A stretch of 64,000 nucleotides of DNA, taken from NCBI RefSeq assembly GCF_003363135.1, contig NZ_QRBB01000001.1, forward strand, positions 1,116,001 to 1,180,000, in the 5' to 3' direction. Below, piece by piece: positions 19,996 to 27,770 of this stretch. A model generated the notes under the pieces. It worked only from the letters and a program-made list of their open reading frames with translations. It did no database searches and was not told where the DNA came from. The position numbers were made by a program, and so were the translations under genes. The stretch is from Alteriqipengyuania lutimaris (GTDB lineage Bacteria > Pseudomonadota > Alphaproteobacteria > Sphingomonadales > Sphingomonadaceae). Within the stretch, counting starts at the first letter, position 1; every line of letters begins with the position of its first letter.

Positions 19996-20012
19996 TTGGG
20001 AAAAATTCCCAA
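19996..20012. promoter_or_regulatory. inverted repeat, possible enhancer site for a sigma-54 activator
   Basis: TTGGGAA and TTCCCAA separated by AAA. The site lies about 75 bases upstream of the -24 element at 20086, the usual distance for an upstream activating sequence bound by an enhancer-binding protein such as PspF. Its binding partner is not known. Confidence 0.45.
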
Positions 20013-20085
20013 GCTTTCGCATCCATGAACGATCGCTTCACGATCCGAGCCCTTGGAAACTTCGGAAATCCGCCATTTTTCAAGT

Positions 20086-20102
20086 TTGGCACGCCTCCTG
20101 CA
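20086..20102 (+). promoter_or_regulatory. predicted sigma-54 promoter of the small-protein/pspC operon
   Basis: TTGGCACGCCTCCTGCA has the invariant GG (20088-20089) and GC (20100-20101) of the -24/-12 elements exactly ten bases apart, and the -24 half is a perfect TGGCACG. Transcription would start near 20112, giving a leader with a GGCGGGA/TCCCGCC hairpin before the ribosome site AAAAGGAG. PspC-containing operons in Escherichia coli are sigma-54-dependent, which supports the call. Confidence 0.7.
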
Positions 20103-20158
20103 ATATACTGGCTGTCCGGCGGGATGGTCCCGCCAAGACGCCAAAAAGGAGACTACCA

Positions 20159-20278
20159 ATGACCAACACCGATATCCGCAGCCGCCTGTTCGCCGCCGTT
20201 TTTGCTCTCAGCATGTCGGCCGTCTTCTTCGCCACCGCGATCGTTCCCGCCAGCCCCAACGGCCTGACGCTCGTCTGA
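20159..20278 (+). CDS. 39-residue small membrane protein
   Basis: A short frame with an ideal ribosome site (AAAAAGGAG, eight bases before ATG). The product begins MTNTDIRSRLFAAVFALSMS and continues into one hydrophobic helix (AVFFATAIVPA). It is the first gene behind the sigma-54 promoter, followed by a second tiny membrane protein and PspC. No family recognised. Reality is inferred from position, ribosome site and hydrophobic pattern. Confidence 0.6.
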   Translation: MTNTDIRSRLFAAVFALSMSAVFFATAIVPASPNGLTLV

Positions 20279-20331
20279 TCGCCAAACCACCGACCTTCTC
20301 CCAGACACACCAACACAAGGAAACAGTCACC

Positions 20332-20448
20332 ATGTCTTCGCTCATCCGCAACCTGATCGCCGGCACCGGAGCCCTCGCTTTCACCGGCCTCGCCTTCGCC
20401 TTCGCCATCGCGCCCGTGATGGTCGACACCGCCGGGATGGTCGCATGA
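20332..20448 (+). CDS. 38-residue small membrane protein
   Basis: MSSLIRNLIAGTGALAFTGL begins a single hydrophobic helix of about 22 residues ending in APVMVDTAGMVA. A CAAGGAAAC ribosome site stands before the ATG. Its stop overlaps the ATG of pspC (ATGA), so translation is coupled. It is similar in size and style to the 39-residue neighbour. No family recognised; a regulatory partner of PspC, in the position where PspB might be expected, is a possibility. Confidence 0.6.
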   Translation: MSSLIRNLIAGTGALAFTGLAFAFAIAPVMVDTAGMVA

Positions 20449-20660
20449 GCCATCCCGACGACAGCCGCCACGCAGGCCCGCCTGCCCGCACCTTCCACCT
20501 CGACAAGAACCGCGCCGCACTTGCTGGCGTATGTTCGGGGATCGCGAACTACGCCGGATGGGACGTGACGATGGTTCGCCTGGCCTTCGTGCTGACGACC
20601 ATCTTCCTGACCGGCACGCCGATCCTGCTCTACCTGATCATGTGGGCCATTGCAGACTGA
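20445..20660 (+). CDS. pspC: PspC domain protein
   Basis: 71 residues. The PspC domain fills it: TFHLDKNRAALAGVCSGIANYAGWD then VTMVRLAFVLTTIFLTGTPILLYLIMWAIA. In the phage-shock response PspC is an inner-membrane sensor that, with PspB, binds PspA and frees the sigma-54 activator PspF under membrane stress. No PspA, PspB or PspF gene is in the window, so the local operon is minimal. Start chosen because it overlaps the upstream small gene by four bases. Confidence 0.88.
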   Translation: MSHPDDSRHAGPPARTFHLDKNRAALAGVCSGIANYAGWDVTMVRLAFVLTTIFLTGTPILLYLIMWAIAD

Positions 20661-20663
20661 CCC

Positions 20664-20684
20664 GGCCGGAGGCCCGCTCCGGCC
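20664..20684 (+). terminator. hairpin after pspC
   Basis: GGCCGGA pairs with TCCGGCC around a 7-base loop, four bases after the pspC stop. There is no T-tract, so it is at best a weak or Rho-assisted terminator or an mRNA 3'-end stabiliser. Confidence 0.4.
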
Positions 20685-20747
20685 ATGACACCCGGTCGGG
20701 GGCGACGCGATCGCCCCCGCACCACACACCTAAGCACCATTCCAAGA

Positions 20748-21530
20748 CTACATCGCGGAAATCCCGCCATCGAGCTTCAGCTCCGCCGCGGTCATGAAGC
20801 TGCTCTCGTCACTCGCGAGGAACAGGACGCCATCGGCGATTTCCCGCGGCTGGCCGACCCGCCCGAGCGGGATCTGACGCGCAAGCTTGCCCATCACGAC
20901 CTCCTTGTCGATCCCCGCATTCTTCCCGATCCCGTCGAGGATCGGCGTATCGACGAAGGTCGGATGCACCGAGTTGCAGCGGATGTTCCAGCCCATCTTC
21001 GAACAATAGAGCGCGACCGACTTGCTCAGCATCCACACCGCCGCCTTGCTGGCATTGTAGCCCGGCATCGTGTCGCTCGCGATCAGCCCTGCGATAGAGC
21101 TTATGTTCACGATCGATCCCGGCTGGTTGTCCTTGAGCAGCGGCAGCGCCTTCTGGCAGCCGAGGAACACGCTATCGACATTGACCGCGAAGCCGCGCCG
21201 CCATTCGTCCAGCGTGCAGGTCTCAATATTGCCGCGAACGCCGACGCCCGCATTGTTCACTAGCACGCTCAGCCCGCCGAGCTTGTCCTTCGCCTCGGCC
21301 ATCGCCGCGTCCCACTGGATCGCCTCGGTCACGTCGTGCGCCAGGCCGAAGGCGGTGCCATCGCCATACTCGACATTGATCGCCGCCGCCGTCTCGCGCG
21401 CGCCGTCGCCATTGATATCCGTACACAGCACGCGCGCCCCTTCGCGCGCCAGCGTCGTCGCCGCCTGTGCGCCAAGGCCCTGCGCCGCGCCCGTTACCAG
21501 CGCGAGCTTGCCCGCTACCCGTCCAGCCAT
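20748..21530 (-). CDS. SDR family oxidoreductase
   Basis: 260 residues. Cofactor motif TGAAQGLG (residues 14-21), DI after the second strand (NAD preference), NNAG, catalytic Ser in INISSIAG and YNASKAAV, and [12 protein letters not shown] after it. The pattern resembles 3-beta/3-alpha-type dehydrogenases and cyclopentanol dehydrogenases, but the substrate is unknown. GGAGAG precedes the ATG. It is the last gene of the LemA-TPM-Nudix operon and overlaps the Nudix gene by 16 bases. Confidence 0.88.
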   Translation of the reverse strand: MAGRVAGKLALVTGAAQGLGAQAATTLAREGARVLCTDINGDGARETAAAINVEYGDGTAFGLAHDVTEAIQWDAAMAEAKDKLGGLSVLVNNAGVGVRGNIETCTLDEWRRGFAVNVDSVFLGCQKALPLLKDNQPGSIVNISSIAGLIASDTMPGYNASKAAVWMLSKSVALYCSKMGWNIRCNSVHPTFVDTPILDGIGKNAGIDKEVVMGKLARQIPLGRVGQPREIADGVLFLASDESSFMTAAELKLDGGISAM

Positions 21531-22102
21531 CCGTTCTCTCCGATCTTTTGTGTCATGAGCAGCATTGCGATGCGCACGTCGATGCCGACGCCTGCCGTGC
21601 GTTTCGCCTCGACGAATTGCGCGAGGTGCTTCAGCGCCACGCGATGCACGGTAATGTCTTCGCTGTCGGTCCCGCCGCCTTCGCCGACCTTGGTCAGCCC
21701 TTCGGCCCGCAGCAGCGAGAAGCCTTCGGAGACCATGCCGGGGCTGGAGAAGAACATGCCGAGATCGGTGATGTTCGCCGCCTTGTAGCCGGTCTCTTCC
21801 TCCAGCTCGCGATGCGCCGCAGTGATCGCGCTCTCGTCGCTCGCCCCGTCATCGTCGCCGACCAGCCCGGCGGGGATCTCGAGGCAGCGGCGGCCCAGGG
21901 GCACGCGGTACTGTTCCACCAAGATTACGTGGGCGCCCTCTTCCGAGGTGTCGATCGCGATGATCGCGGCGGCGCGGATGCCGCGCGAACGGCTGGCATA
22001 TTCCCAGCGGCCGCGCTGCTTCATGGTGACGAAGCGGCCCTGCCACTTGATATCCTCCGGCGCGTCCGCGTCGGGTGGCTTGCGATTGCTGTTACCGGTC
22101 AA
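21515..22102 (-). CDS. Nudix hydrolase, ADP-ribose pyrophosphatase-like
   Basis: 195 residues with a TTG start, supported because the segment [19 protein letters not shown] belongs to the family and lies before the first ATG (22024). The Nudix box reads G-x5-E-x7-REL-x2-EE-x-G (GDDDGASDE, then [10 protein letters not shown]). [11 protein letters not shown] and LEIPAGLVG precede it, as in ADP-ribose/GDP-mannose pyrophosphatases. It hydrolyses nucleoside-diphosphate sugars to a monophosphate and a sugar phosphate. TTGA overlap with the upstream TPM gene. Confidence 0.85.
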   Translation of the reverse strand: MTGNSNRKPPDADAPEDIKWQGRFVTMKQRGRWEYASRSRGIRAAAIIAIDTSEEGAHVILVEQYRVPLGRRCLEIPAGLVGDDDGASDESAITAAHRELEEETGYKAANITDLGMFFSSPGMVSEGFSLLRAEGLTKVGEGGGTDSEDITVHRVALKHLAQFVEAKRTAGVGIDVRIAMLLMTQKIGENGWLDG

Positions 22103-22770
22103 AGCGAGATCAGCCGGTCGGGCAATTCGTTCTGATCGTCATCGGCGCGCGGGAAGTGCGGAGCGAGAATTTCGCCCACGTCGCGCACCCCTGCGGCGAT
22201 ACCTGCACCCAGCTGGCCCGCCTTGATCTCGCGCAGCATGTCGACCATCGCATCGCCCCACACTTCGGGCGGCACCTTCTCGGCAATCGCCGAATCGGCG
22301 ACGATCTGCGCGCGATGTTCGCGCAGGGAGACGAAGATCAGCACGCCCGTGCGGCCATGCGTGCGGCGTTCGGCGCCGACCTTGAAATGGCGGATCGCGG
22401 CGTCTTCCACCCTCAGCGTTTTGACCCGCCCGGGCAGGATGCCGAAACGTACCGCCGGGATCAGCGTGAGCGCGAAGGTGACGAGGAACAACGCGATGCC
22501 GATGGCGCTGGCAATGCCGAGCAGGCCAGAGGGGGTCCATTCGGTGTTCCACCCGCCGGAAAGCGCGTCGAAGAGGCCCAGCACCGGCGCAGGAAAGAAG
22601 GCGAGCAGCACCAGCCCGGTAAAAGCGACGAAGGCCGACAGGGCGAGCGCGACATCGGTATAGCCGTCGCTTTCCTGCGCGACGACCGTGACGATTTCGC
22701 CCGATGTGGTGAGTTCGGCCGCCGCGACCGCTTCGGTCACCGCCCGATGATCTGCCTGGGTAATTTGCAT
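22099..22770 (-). CDS. TPM-domain membrane protein
   Basis: 223 residues from the ATG at 22770 (GTG at 22773 directly before is an alternative). The N-terminal helix begins the TPM domain ([34 protein letters not shown]), interrupted by two membrane segments around residues 45-65 and 80-105, then continues with [22 protein letters not shown] and [22 protein letters not shown]. The TPM (DUF477) family includes thylakoid lumen phosphatases and the Psb32/YgcG group. It is the third TPM gene in a row. Confidence 0.82.
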   Translation of the reverse strand: MQITQADHRAVTEAVAAAELTTSGEIVTVVAQESDGYTDVALALSAFVAFTGLVLLAFFPAPVLGLFDALSGGWNTEWTPSGLLGIASAIGIALFLVTFALTLIPAVRFGILPGRVKTLRVEDAAIRHFKVGAERRTHGRTGVLIFVSLREHRAQIVADSAIAEKVPPEVWGDAMVDMLREIKAGQLGAGIAAGVRDVGEILAPHFPRADDDQNELPDRLISL

Positions 22771-23594
22771 CACCAGCCTCCGCTCGCGCCGCCGCCGCCG
22801 GACATGCCGCCACCGAAGCCGCCGAAGCCGCCGCCTCCACCACCGCCGAAGCCGCCACCTCCGCCGCCCCAGCCGTCGCCGTCACCTGCGTTGAGCGCGG
22901 AGTTGATCGCGGTCCACAGCAGGACGTCGCCCACCGCGCTGCCTGCGCCATAGCGCCGCCGCCTGCGGCCTTTCTTGCCGCGCCCGAAGATCGCGATGAA
23001 GGCGAAGATCAGCACCAGCCACACGACCGCGCCGCCGATGGTCGCACCGGTGATCTCGTCACCCTCGGCGCGGGCGGCGGCTTCCGCCTCCTCGATCGCG
23101 CGCGCGGTGGCCGGATCCATGTCGAGCGCCTCGATCATCTGCCCGACGCCCGCCACGATCCCGCCGGTGAAATCGCCCTGCTTGAACGCGGGTGTGATCG
23201 TGTTGCGGATGATCCGGCCTGCGGTCGCGTCGGTCAGCGTGGGGGTGGACCCATAGCCGACTTCGATCCTCATCTTGCGCTCTTCCTGCGCGACCAGCAG
23301 CAGCGCGCCCTCGTCGGTCTCCTCACCGCCGATGCCCCAGGTCTCGTAGAGTTCGACCGCGTAGCCTTCGATCGTTTCGCCATCGATGCTGGGCACGGTC
23401 GCGACGATCACGGCGCGGCCCGTCTCCTCGTTATAAGCGCGCAGTTGCCGATCGAGTTGCGCCTCCGCCGCGTCGTCGATCATGTTCGCGCCGTCGTAGA
23501 CCGGCCCGTCCGGGCGCGGCGGCAACTCCTGCGCCGCAGCGGGGAGGGCCAACAGCGCCAGAGCCAACAGGAGCAGGGTTCTAAGCAGGGTCAC
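22770..23594 (-). CDS. TPM-domain protein with Gly-rich tail (YgcG type)
   Basis: 274 residues from the GTG at 23594, whose GTGA overlap with the previous gene repeats the spacing used through this operon; the ATG at 23615 is an alternative. Signal peptide (LLLLALALLALPAAAQ), then a TPM domain: PPRPDGPVYDGANMIDD, VIVATVPSIDGETIEGYAVELYE, WGIGGEETDEGALLLVA, MRIEVGYGSTPTLTDATA. A transmembrane helix follows at about 190-207 and a long Gly/Trp/Phe-rich tail ends the protein, as in YgcG. LemA and YgcG-type TPM proteins commonly occur together. Confidence 0.85.
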   Translation of the reverse strand: MTLLRTLLLLALALLALPAAAQELPPRPDGPVYDGANMIDDAAEAQLDRQLRAYNEETGRAVIVATVPSIDGETIEGYAVELYETWGIGGEETDEGALLLVAQEERKMRIEVGYGSTPTLTDATAGRIIRNTITPAFKQGDFTGGIVAGVGQMIEALDMDPATARAIEEAEAAARAEGDEITGATIGGAVVWLVLIFAFIAIFGRGKKGRRRRRYGAGSAVGDVLLWTAINSALNAGDGDGWGGGGGGFGGGGGGGFGGFGGGMSGGGGASGGW

Positions 23595-24103
23595 GACGGG
23601 GCACCTTCGCGGCATTGCGGGGGATTGGGGGCGGTACGCTTGAGCTCTTCGATCCCGGCTAGCGTCCCTCCGGGAAGGTCGCCCGCGCGATAGAGCGGGA
23701 TCATCGCATTTTCGATGATGCGCTTGGCGCGAACGTCGCTGACGTCGCCTTCCAGCCCAAGGCCCACTTCGATCCGCACGCTCCGCTCTTCGGGTGCGAC
23801 GAGCACGAGCAGCCCGCACTTCGTCTGCTCGTCGCCGATGCCCCATTCATTGAAGGTCTCGTTCGCCACATGCTCGATCGACTCGCCGTCGAGCGAGGCG
23901 TCGGTGAAGACCACCAGCGCGACGCCGGATTCGCGCCAGTACTGGGTCAGGTCATTTTCGAGCGCGGCCTCGGTGTCGGGCGCGAAAATGCCGGCCTCGT
24001 CAAGCACCGGACCATCGGGCCGCTGCGCCACCTGCATCGCTGTGTCCGGCAGCGCACACGCGGCCAGCAGCAGTGGCAGGACAGCGGCCAGGCGGGCGGG
24101 CAT
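23591..24103 (-). CDS. TPM-domain lipoprotein
   Basis: 170 residues from the ATG at 24103; a TTG at 24118 would overlap lemA by four bases. A lipobox (LLLAAC) ends the signal. The TPM domain runs almost to the end: QRPDGPVLDEAGIFA, VFTDASLDGESIEHVANETFNEWGIG, KCGLLVLVAPEERSVRIEVGLGLEG, IENAMIPLYRAGDLPGG. It has no membrane helix or Gly tail, so it is a short lipid-anchored paralogue of the next gene. Confidence 0.82.
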   Translation of the reverse strand: MPARLAAVLPLLLAACALPDTAMQVAQRPDGPVLDEAGIFAPDTEAALENDLTQYWRESGVALVVFTDASLDGESIEHVANETFNEWGIGDEQTKCGLLVLVAPEERSVRIEVGLGLEGDVSDVRAKRIIENAMIPLYRAGDLPGGTLAGIEELKRTAPNPPQCREGAPS

Positions 24104-24114
24104 GAACCGCCCGA

Positions 24115-24789
24115 TCAATTGTCGGTGCCGGTCGCGGCCTGGCCTTCGGCGCTGTTGTCGTTGGCGGGTGCCGCGGCATTGCCGCCGCCCGACAGATCGC
24201 TCAGGTCGACATCGGGAGCGACCTCGCTGCCCGCCTCGGCCTGGAAGCCTTCCATCGGCTCCGCCCCGTAGATCACGTTCGCGGCGATCGTTGCGGGGAA
24301 GGTGCGGATGGTGGTGTTATAGTTCTGCACCGCCTCGTTGTAGCGGTTGCGCGCCACTTCGATGCGGTTCTCGGTGCCTTCGAGCTGCACCATCAGGTCC
24401 GCGAAGCGCGCCTGGCTCTGCAGTTCGGGATAGCGTTCGACCGTCACGAGCAGCCGCGACAGCGCGCCGCCGAGCTGGCTTTGCGCCTGGTCGAAGCGCT
24501 GGATCGCCTGCGGATCGTTCAGGTCGTCGGTCGTCAGCTGGGTCTGCGTGGCGCTGGCGCGCGCCTCGATCACCTGGGTGAGGATTTCCTCCTCGGACGA
24601 GGCGGCGCCGCGCACCACTTCGACCAGGTTGGGGATCAGGTCCGCGCGGCGCTGGTACGCGCTCTGCACGTCGGCCCAGCGGGCCTTGGCCTCTTCCTCC
24701 GCCGTGGGGACCGAGTTGATGCCGCAACCGCTCAGGGCGACGAGGCCGAGCGCAAGCAGGATCGAGCGAACGAAAGTGCGGTACGCCAT
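24115..24789 (-). CDS. lemA: LemA family lipoprotein
   Basis: 224 residues. Lipobox LSGC after a short signal. The LemA domain is helical: RWADVQSAYQRRADLIPNLVEVV, then EILTQVIEARASAT, LGGALSRLLVTVERYPELQS and RIEVARNRYNEAVQNYNT, which is the conserved signature. The C-terminal part is Ala/Asp/Gly-rich. GGAGAG lies nine bases before the ATG. It leads a six-gene operon of overlapping genes that runs lemA-TPM-TPM-TPM-Nudix-SDR. LemA function is unclear; envelope stress and shape roles have been proposed. Confidence 0.88.
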   Translation of the reverse strand: MAYRTFVRSILLALGLVALSGCGINSVPTAEEEAKARWADVQSAYQRRADLIPNLVEVVRGAASSEEEILTQVIEARASATQTQLTTDDLNDPQAIQRFDQAQSQLGGALSRLLVTVERYPELQSQARFADLMVQLEGTENRIEVARNRYNEAVQNYNTTIRTFPATIAANVIYGAEPMEGFQAEAGSEVAPDVDLSDLSGGGNAAAPANDNSAEGQAATGTDN

Positions 24790-24959
24790 CGAATTATCTC
24801 TCCGGAAAAATGGTGTATTGCCAATATACGACACGTGCGCGCGCACGCAAGGCCGGGTGCGACGACAGGGCGAGAAAGCAACAGGGCGACAGATTGTCTG
24901 GTTCCCGCCGCTATGCCAATGCTCATGCGACGAATAGCAGGAAAGGGGCCGCGTCGCAC

Positions 24960-25460
24960 ATGTTCAGGGAATTCAAGAAATTCATCGCGCGCGGCAACGT
25001 GATCGATCTGGCGGTCGGCGTGGTGATCGGCGCGGCCTTCAGCGGGATCGTCACCCAGCTGACCGACGCGGTGCTGATGCCGGTCATCGGCTGGCTGTTC
25101 GGCGATATCGACTTTTCCAACTGGTTCCTGCGGCTTGGCGAGATACCCGAGGGCTACGAGGGCGCGCTGGACAACTACGAACAGCTCAAAGAGGCGGGCG
25201 TGGCGATGATCGGCTACGGCGCGCTGATCACCGCGATCATCAATTTCGTGATCGTCGCCTTCGCGCTGTTCGTGCTGGTCCGCGGCGTCAACCGCGTGAC
25301 CGAGGAAATGCAGCGCAAGCAGGCCGAGGTGGAGGACAGTTCCAAGAGCGACGAGGTGCCGACCGACCCGCAGCTCGACGTGCTCAAGAAAATCCTCGCC
25401 GAGCTGAAGGCGGAGCGGGGCGGGGCCGATTACGCGCCGGACAAGGGGCCGATGGGGTGA
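24960..25460 (+). CDS. mscL: large-conductance mechanosensitive channel MscL
   Basis: 166 residues. The N-terminal amphipathic segment MFREFKKFIARGNVIDLAVGVVIGAAF is the typical S1/TM1 start, TM2 is ITAIINFVIVAFALFVLVRGVN, and the cytoplasmic helix LDVLKKILAELKAER forms the bundle. The periplasmic loop is longer than in E. coli. It opens under strong membrane tension at hypo-osmotic shock. A longer in-frame extension upstream is not conserved. Confidence 0.93.
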   Translation: MFREFKKFIARGNVIDLAVGVVIGAAFSGIVTQLTDAVLMPVIGWLFGDIDFSNWFLRLGEIPEGYEGALDNYEQLKEAGVAMIGYGALITAIINFVIVAFALFVLVRGVNRVTEEMQRKQAEVEDSSKSDEVPTDPQLDVLKKILAELKAERGGADYAPDKGPMG

Positions 25461-25494
25461 GAGGAGAAGCCGAGTAGCTTCCTTTCCTCGTCTT

Positions 25495-25582
25495 CGTCAT
25501 TCCCGCGCAGGCGGGAACCCATCACCCCAGCATCTGCAATTTCGGCGGCAGGAGCTGGGCCCCCGCCTCCGCGGGGGTGACG
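25495..25582. repeat. REP-like palindromic element
   Basis: Two hairpins face one another: TTCCCGC/GCGGGAA (25500-25517) and CCCCCGC/GCGGGGG (25560-25577), each with a four-base loop. The outer ends CGTCA (25495-25499) and TGACG (25578-25582) are inverted. This is the layout of REP pairs that recur in intergenic spaces of sphingomonads. It lies between mscL and ssrA. Confidence 0.7.
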
Positions 25583-25613
25583 ATTATCGGAAAAATCGTA
25601 ACGTCCCATCCAC

Positions 25614-25641
25614 TTCACATTAAGCCGCAAACGCCTATATA
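25614..25641 (+). promoter_or_regulatory. predicted ssrA promoter
   Basis: TTCACA at 25614-25619, a 16-base spacer and TATATA at 25636-25641. Transcription would start near 25648, at the beginning of the precursor tmRNA. Motif-based only. Confidence 0.45.
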
Positions 25642-25642
25642 G

Positions 25643-25999
25643 GTCGGTGCCGGTTTCGACCGGCTATGGTGATAAACTGCGGTGTATAATAGACGCAATG
25701 GACCCGGGGGCAGTACCCGGCGGCTCCACCAAAAGGCCCGGTCCCGATAGCGAGAGGGGCGGGCTTCCTGATGGGGCCGAACCAGGATCGACATGCGTTG
25801 AAAGGCACCGTTTTTGCCCGGAATGAGCACTCCGTAAAAAGCTCTTTTCACAAGTGCCAACGATAACGAAGCACTCGCTCTCGCTGCGTAATTTGATGGC
25901 CTAACGGCCTGAATTTACAAAGCTAAAGCGCGGTTGGACCGACCGGGCAACAGAACGGATACCGGGGGCCCGGGGGAGCCTAGCAACAGAATCCCCCAC
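25643..25999 (+). ncRNA. ssrA: transfer-messenger RNA, permuted two-piece alphaproteobacterial form
   Basis: The acceptor piece comes first (a GCCGGT-TTCG-ACCGGC hairpin; then an acceptor end reading CGGCGGCTCCACCA at about 25715-25735), a processed spacer follows, and the coding piece begins at the GGGGCCGAACCAGGATCGAC stretch near 25773. The tag frame starts with the resume codon GCC at 25856 and encodes ANDNEALALAA, with TAA at 25889-25891. Later pseudoknot stems and a GGGGGA...TCCCCC stem (about 25972-25995) end the gene. The RNA rescues stalled ribosomes with SmpB and adds the degradation tag. Exact ends are approximate. Confidence 0.92.
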
Positions 26000-26019
26000 T
26001 TTCCCAATCGTCAGAATGC

Positions 26020-26132
26020 TCTCACGCAAAGACGCTAATATGCCGCGCGACGAGGAACTGGCCTGAACCGCATCTTGAACAATTACGACGAACGAAGCCC
26101 CTAGCGCGGCATATTAGCGTCTTTGCGTGAGA
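26020..26132. repeat. 29-bp perfect inverted repeat downstream of ssrA
   Basis: Arms at 26020-26048 (begins TCTCACGCAAAG) and 26104-26132 (ends CTTTGCGTGAGA) are perfectly complementary over 29 bases, with a 55-base centre. The right arm holds the last codons and stop of the adjacent minus-strand gene, so the left arm is an inverted copy of that gene end. There is no T-tract, so it does not look like an ordinary terminator, and there is no transposase. Confidence 0.85.
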
Positions 26133-26365
26133 CCAGGAGGCGCCACCTTCTCACCGCTTTCGTACTTGAGGCAATCGAGGATCTTCGCGCCCGCCATGAA
26201 CACCGCGCCCGTGCAGGCAAGATACAGCAGCCAGCCGAACACGCCGGGATATTTGGTCAGGTAGGCCGCGCCCCGGCTCATCGCGCCCAGCGCCAGCGCG
26301 TAGATGATCAGAAACGCCTCGATCCGGGTCTTGATGACGAACAGGCGGGAAATCTTGCGAAGCAT
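26114..26365 (-). CDS. small membrane protein, conserved hypothetical
   Basis: 83 residues. MLRKISRLFVIKTRIEAFLI begins a first helix (about 15-30), and a second spans about 43-62 (GVFGWLLYLACTGAVFMAGA). The ending KVAPPGLTQRR is encoded within the inverted repeat. Proteins of this size and style are common in sphingomonads, but the function is unknown. No signal peptide; inner membrane expected. Confidence 0.65.
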   Translation of the reverse strand: MLRKISRLFVIKTRIEAFLIIYALALGAMSRGAAYLTKYPGVFGWLLYLACTGAVFMAGAKILDCLKYESGEKVAPPGLTQRR

Positions 26366-26487
26366 CCGGAATCCTTAACGCGATGGCGTTTTCACCGTCG
26401 CAATTCGCATGCCAACCCAAGATTTCGGGTCATGCGAAGGTTAACGTGGATTCGAATGTAAGCCTGCCCGACGCGGTGGCCAGAGCG

Positions 26488-27753
26488 TTAACTCAGTTCG
26501 GACAGATCTAGCGTGTCGAGAAGCGCGTTTCGCGCGGTTTGCACCTCCTGCGTCAATGCATCCGTCCCAAGCTGGGTCGGTTCGATGCTTTCCGGCCAGT
26601 GCCGGGCGATGACGGACTCGATCCGGTCGGCGTTCGTTTCGTCGAGCAGGAAGCGCGAATCGACCTTTGCGGGGTCCGCGACCACCCGCAGCCGCAGGCA
26701 GGCGGGGCCGCCGCCATTGGCCATGGACTGGCGCACGTCGACCGGAATCACCTGCCGGATTGGACCATTGCCCGCGATCATGCCTTCGCAGAATCGCCAG
26801 ACGCTTGTCGACTCGCGGCATTCGCTCGGCACGATCAGCGCCATCGTCGAATCGGCCCCAGAATCGGGCAGCGTCACGAGCTGTGCGTTGAACAGGTAGG
26901 TGCGGATCGCCTCTTCCAGGCTGACCGCATCCTCGGGCACTTCGACCAGTTCGAGGGCCGGGAAGGCCTCGCGCATCGCGCCATAGGCCGCCTGCGGATC
27001 GGCGAAGGCGCGCGCATGGGTGAACAGCACACGCTCGTTGGCGACCGCGACGACGTCGTTGTGAAACGCGCCCGCTTCGATCGCCTCGGGGTTCTGTTCG
27101 ATGAAGACGGTGCATGCCGGGTCGAGCCCGTGCATCCGCGCCACCACGCGGCTGGCCTGCTCGTGCTGGCGCGCAGGGAATTTGCCGCCCGGTCGGCCAT
27201 AGACGAACACTTCGACGCCCACCTCGCCGTGGCTCTCGCACAGCCGCATGTGGTTGGCCGCGCCCTCGTCGCCGAAGGTGGGTGGCACCGCGTCGTGGAC
27301 CGCAAAATGCTGTCGGTCACCGAAGGCGATGTCGAGCTGGGCCTTGGTGTCCTGCCACTCCTGCGCGCGATGGAGCATCGTGATGAGGTTGGCGGGCGTC
27401 AGATGGCAGCGCCCGTCTGCGGTGTCGGGGGCGGGCGAGACGGTGGCCGCATTGGCGGTCCACATGGCCGAGGCCGACCAGGGCGCGGCGCGTAGCCCGG
27501 GGTCTTCCGAACCATCGAGAGCGAGCACGCTCGCGAGGACCGGGTTGGGGCGGGGCAAGGGCAGCAGGAAGCCCTGCGACAGGCCCCGCGCCAGGTTGCC
27601 GCGCATCTTGGCGAGGCCCTGCAGGGCCGCCTCGCGCGGGTGGCTGGTCTGCCCGCGATGGCTCGCGCTGGCGATATTGCCGAGGCTGAGCCCTGCATAG
27701 TTATGCGAGGGGCCGATGATCCCGTCGAAGTTTATTTCTTTGAGCTTGGTCAC
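26488..27753 (-). CDS. astB: N-succinylarginine dihydrolase AstB
   Basis: 421 residues from the GTG at 27753, which has GGAG upstream; the frame farther upstream runs through a repeat element and is not coding. Typical stretches: EINFDGIIGPSHNYAGLSLGN at the start, HNDVVAVANERVLF with a catalytic His, and SMANGGGPACLRLRVV with the nucleophile Cys. It converts N2-succinylarginine to N2-succinylornithine, ammonia and CO2 in the arginine succinyltransferase pathway. It follows astA on the same strand after a 97-base gap containing the repeat. Confidence 0.92.
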   Translation of the reverse strand: MTKLKEINFDGIIGPSHNYAGLSLGNIASASHRGQTSHPREAALQGLAKMRGNLARGLSQGFLLPLPRPNPVLASVLALDGSEDPGLRAAPWSASAMWTANAATVSPAPDTADGRCHLTPANLITMLHRAQEWQDTKAQLDIAFGDRQHFAVHDAVPPTFGDEGAANHMRLCESHGEVGVEVFVYGRPGGKFPARQHEQASRVVARMHGLDPACTVFIEQNPEAIEAGAFHNDVVAVANERVLFTHARAFADPQAAYGAMREAFPALELVEVPEDAVSLEEAIRTYLFNAQLVTLPDSGADSTMALIVPSECRESTSVWRFCEGMIAGNGPIRQVIPVDVRQSMANGGGPACLRLRVVADPAKVDSRFLLDETNADRIESVIARHWPESIEPTQLGTDALTQEVQTARNALLDTLDLSELS

Positions 27754-27770
27754 GAATAACTCCGTCCGTG

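Noticed and set aside
22775-22880. Low-complexity GCCGCC run as a DNA repeat element
   Set aside because: It encodes the Gly-rich tail of the YgcG-type TPM protein, a normal feature of that family.
26020-26132. Intrinsic terminator for ssrA
   Set aside because: The stem has a 55-base loop and no T-tract; ssrA has its own closing stem earlier.
25643-26140. Prophage or island integrated at ssrA
   Set aside because: No integrase and no duplicated ssrA 3' end in direct orientation; only the inverted repeat is seen.
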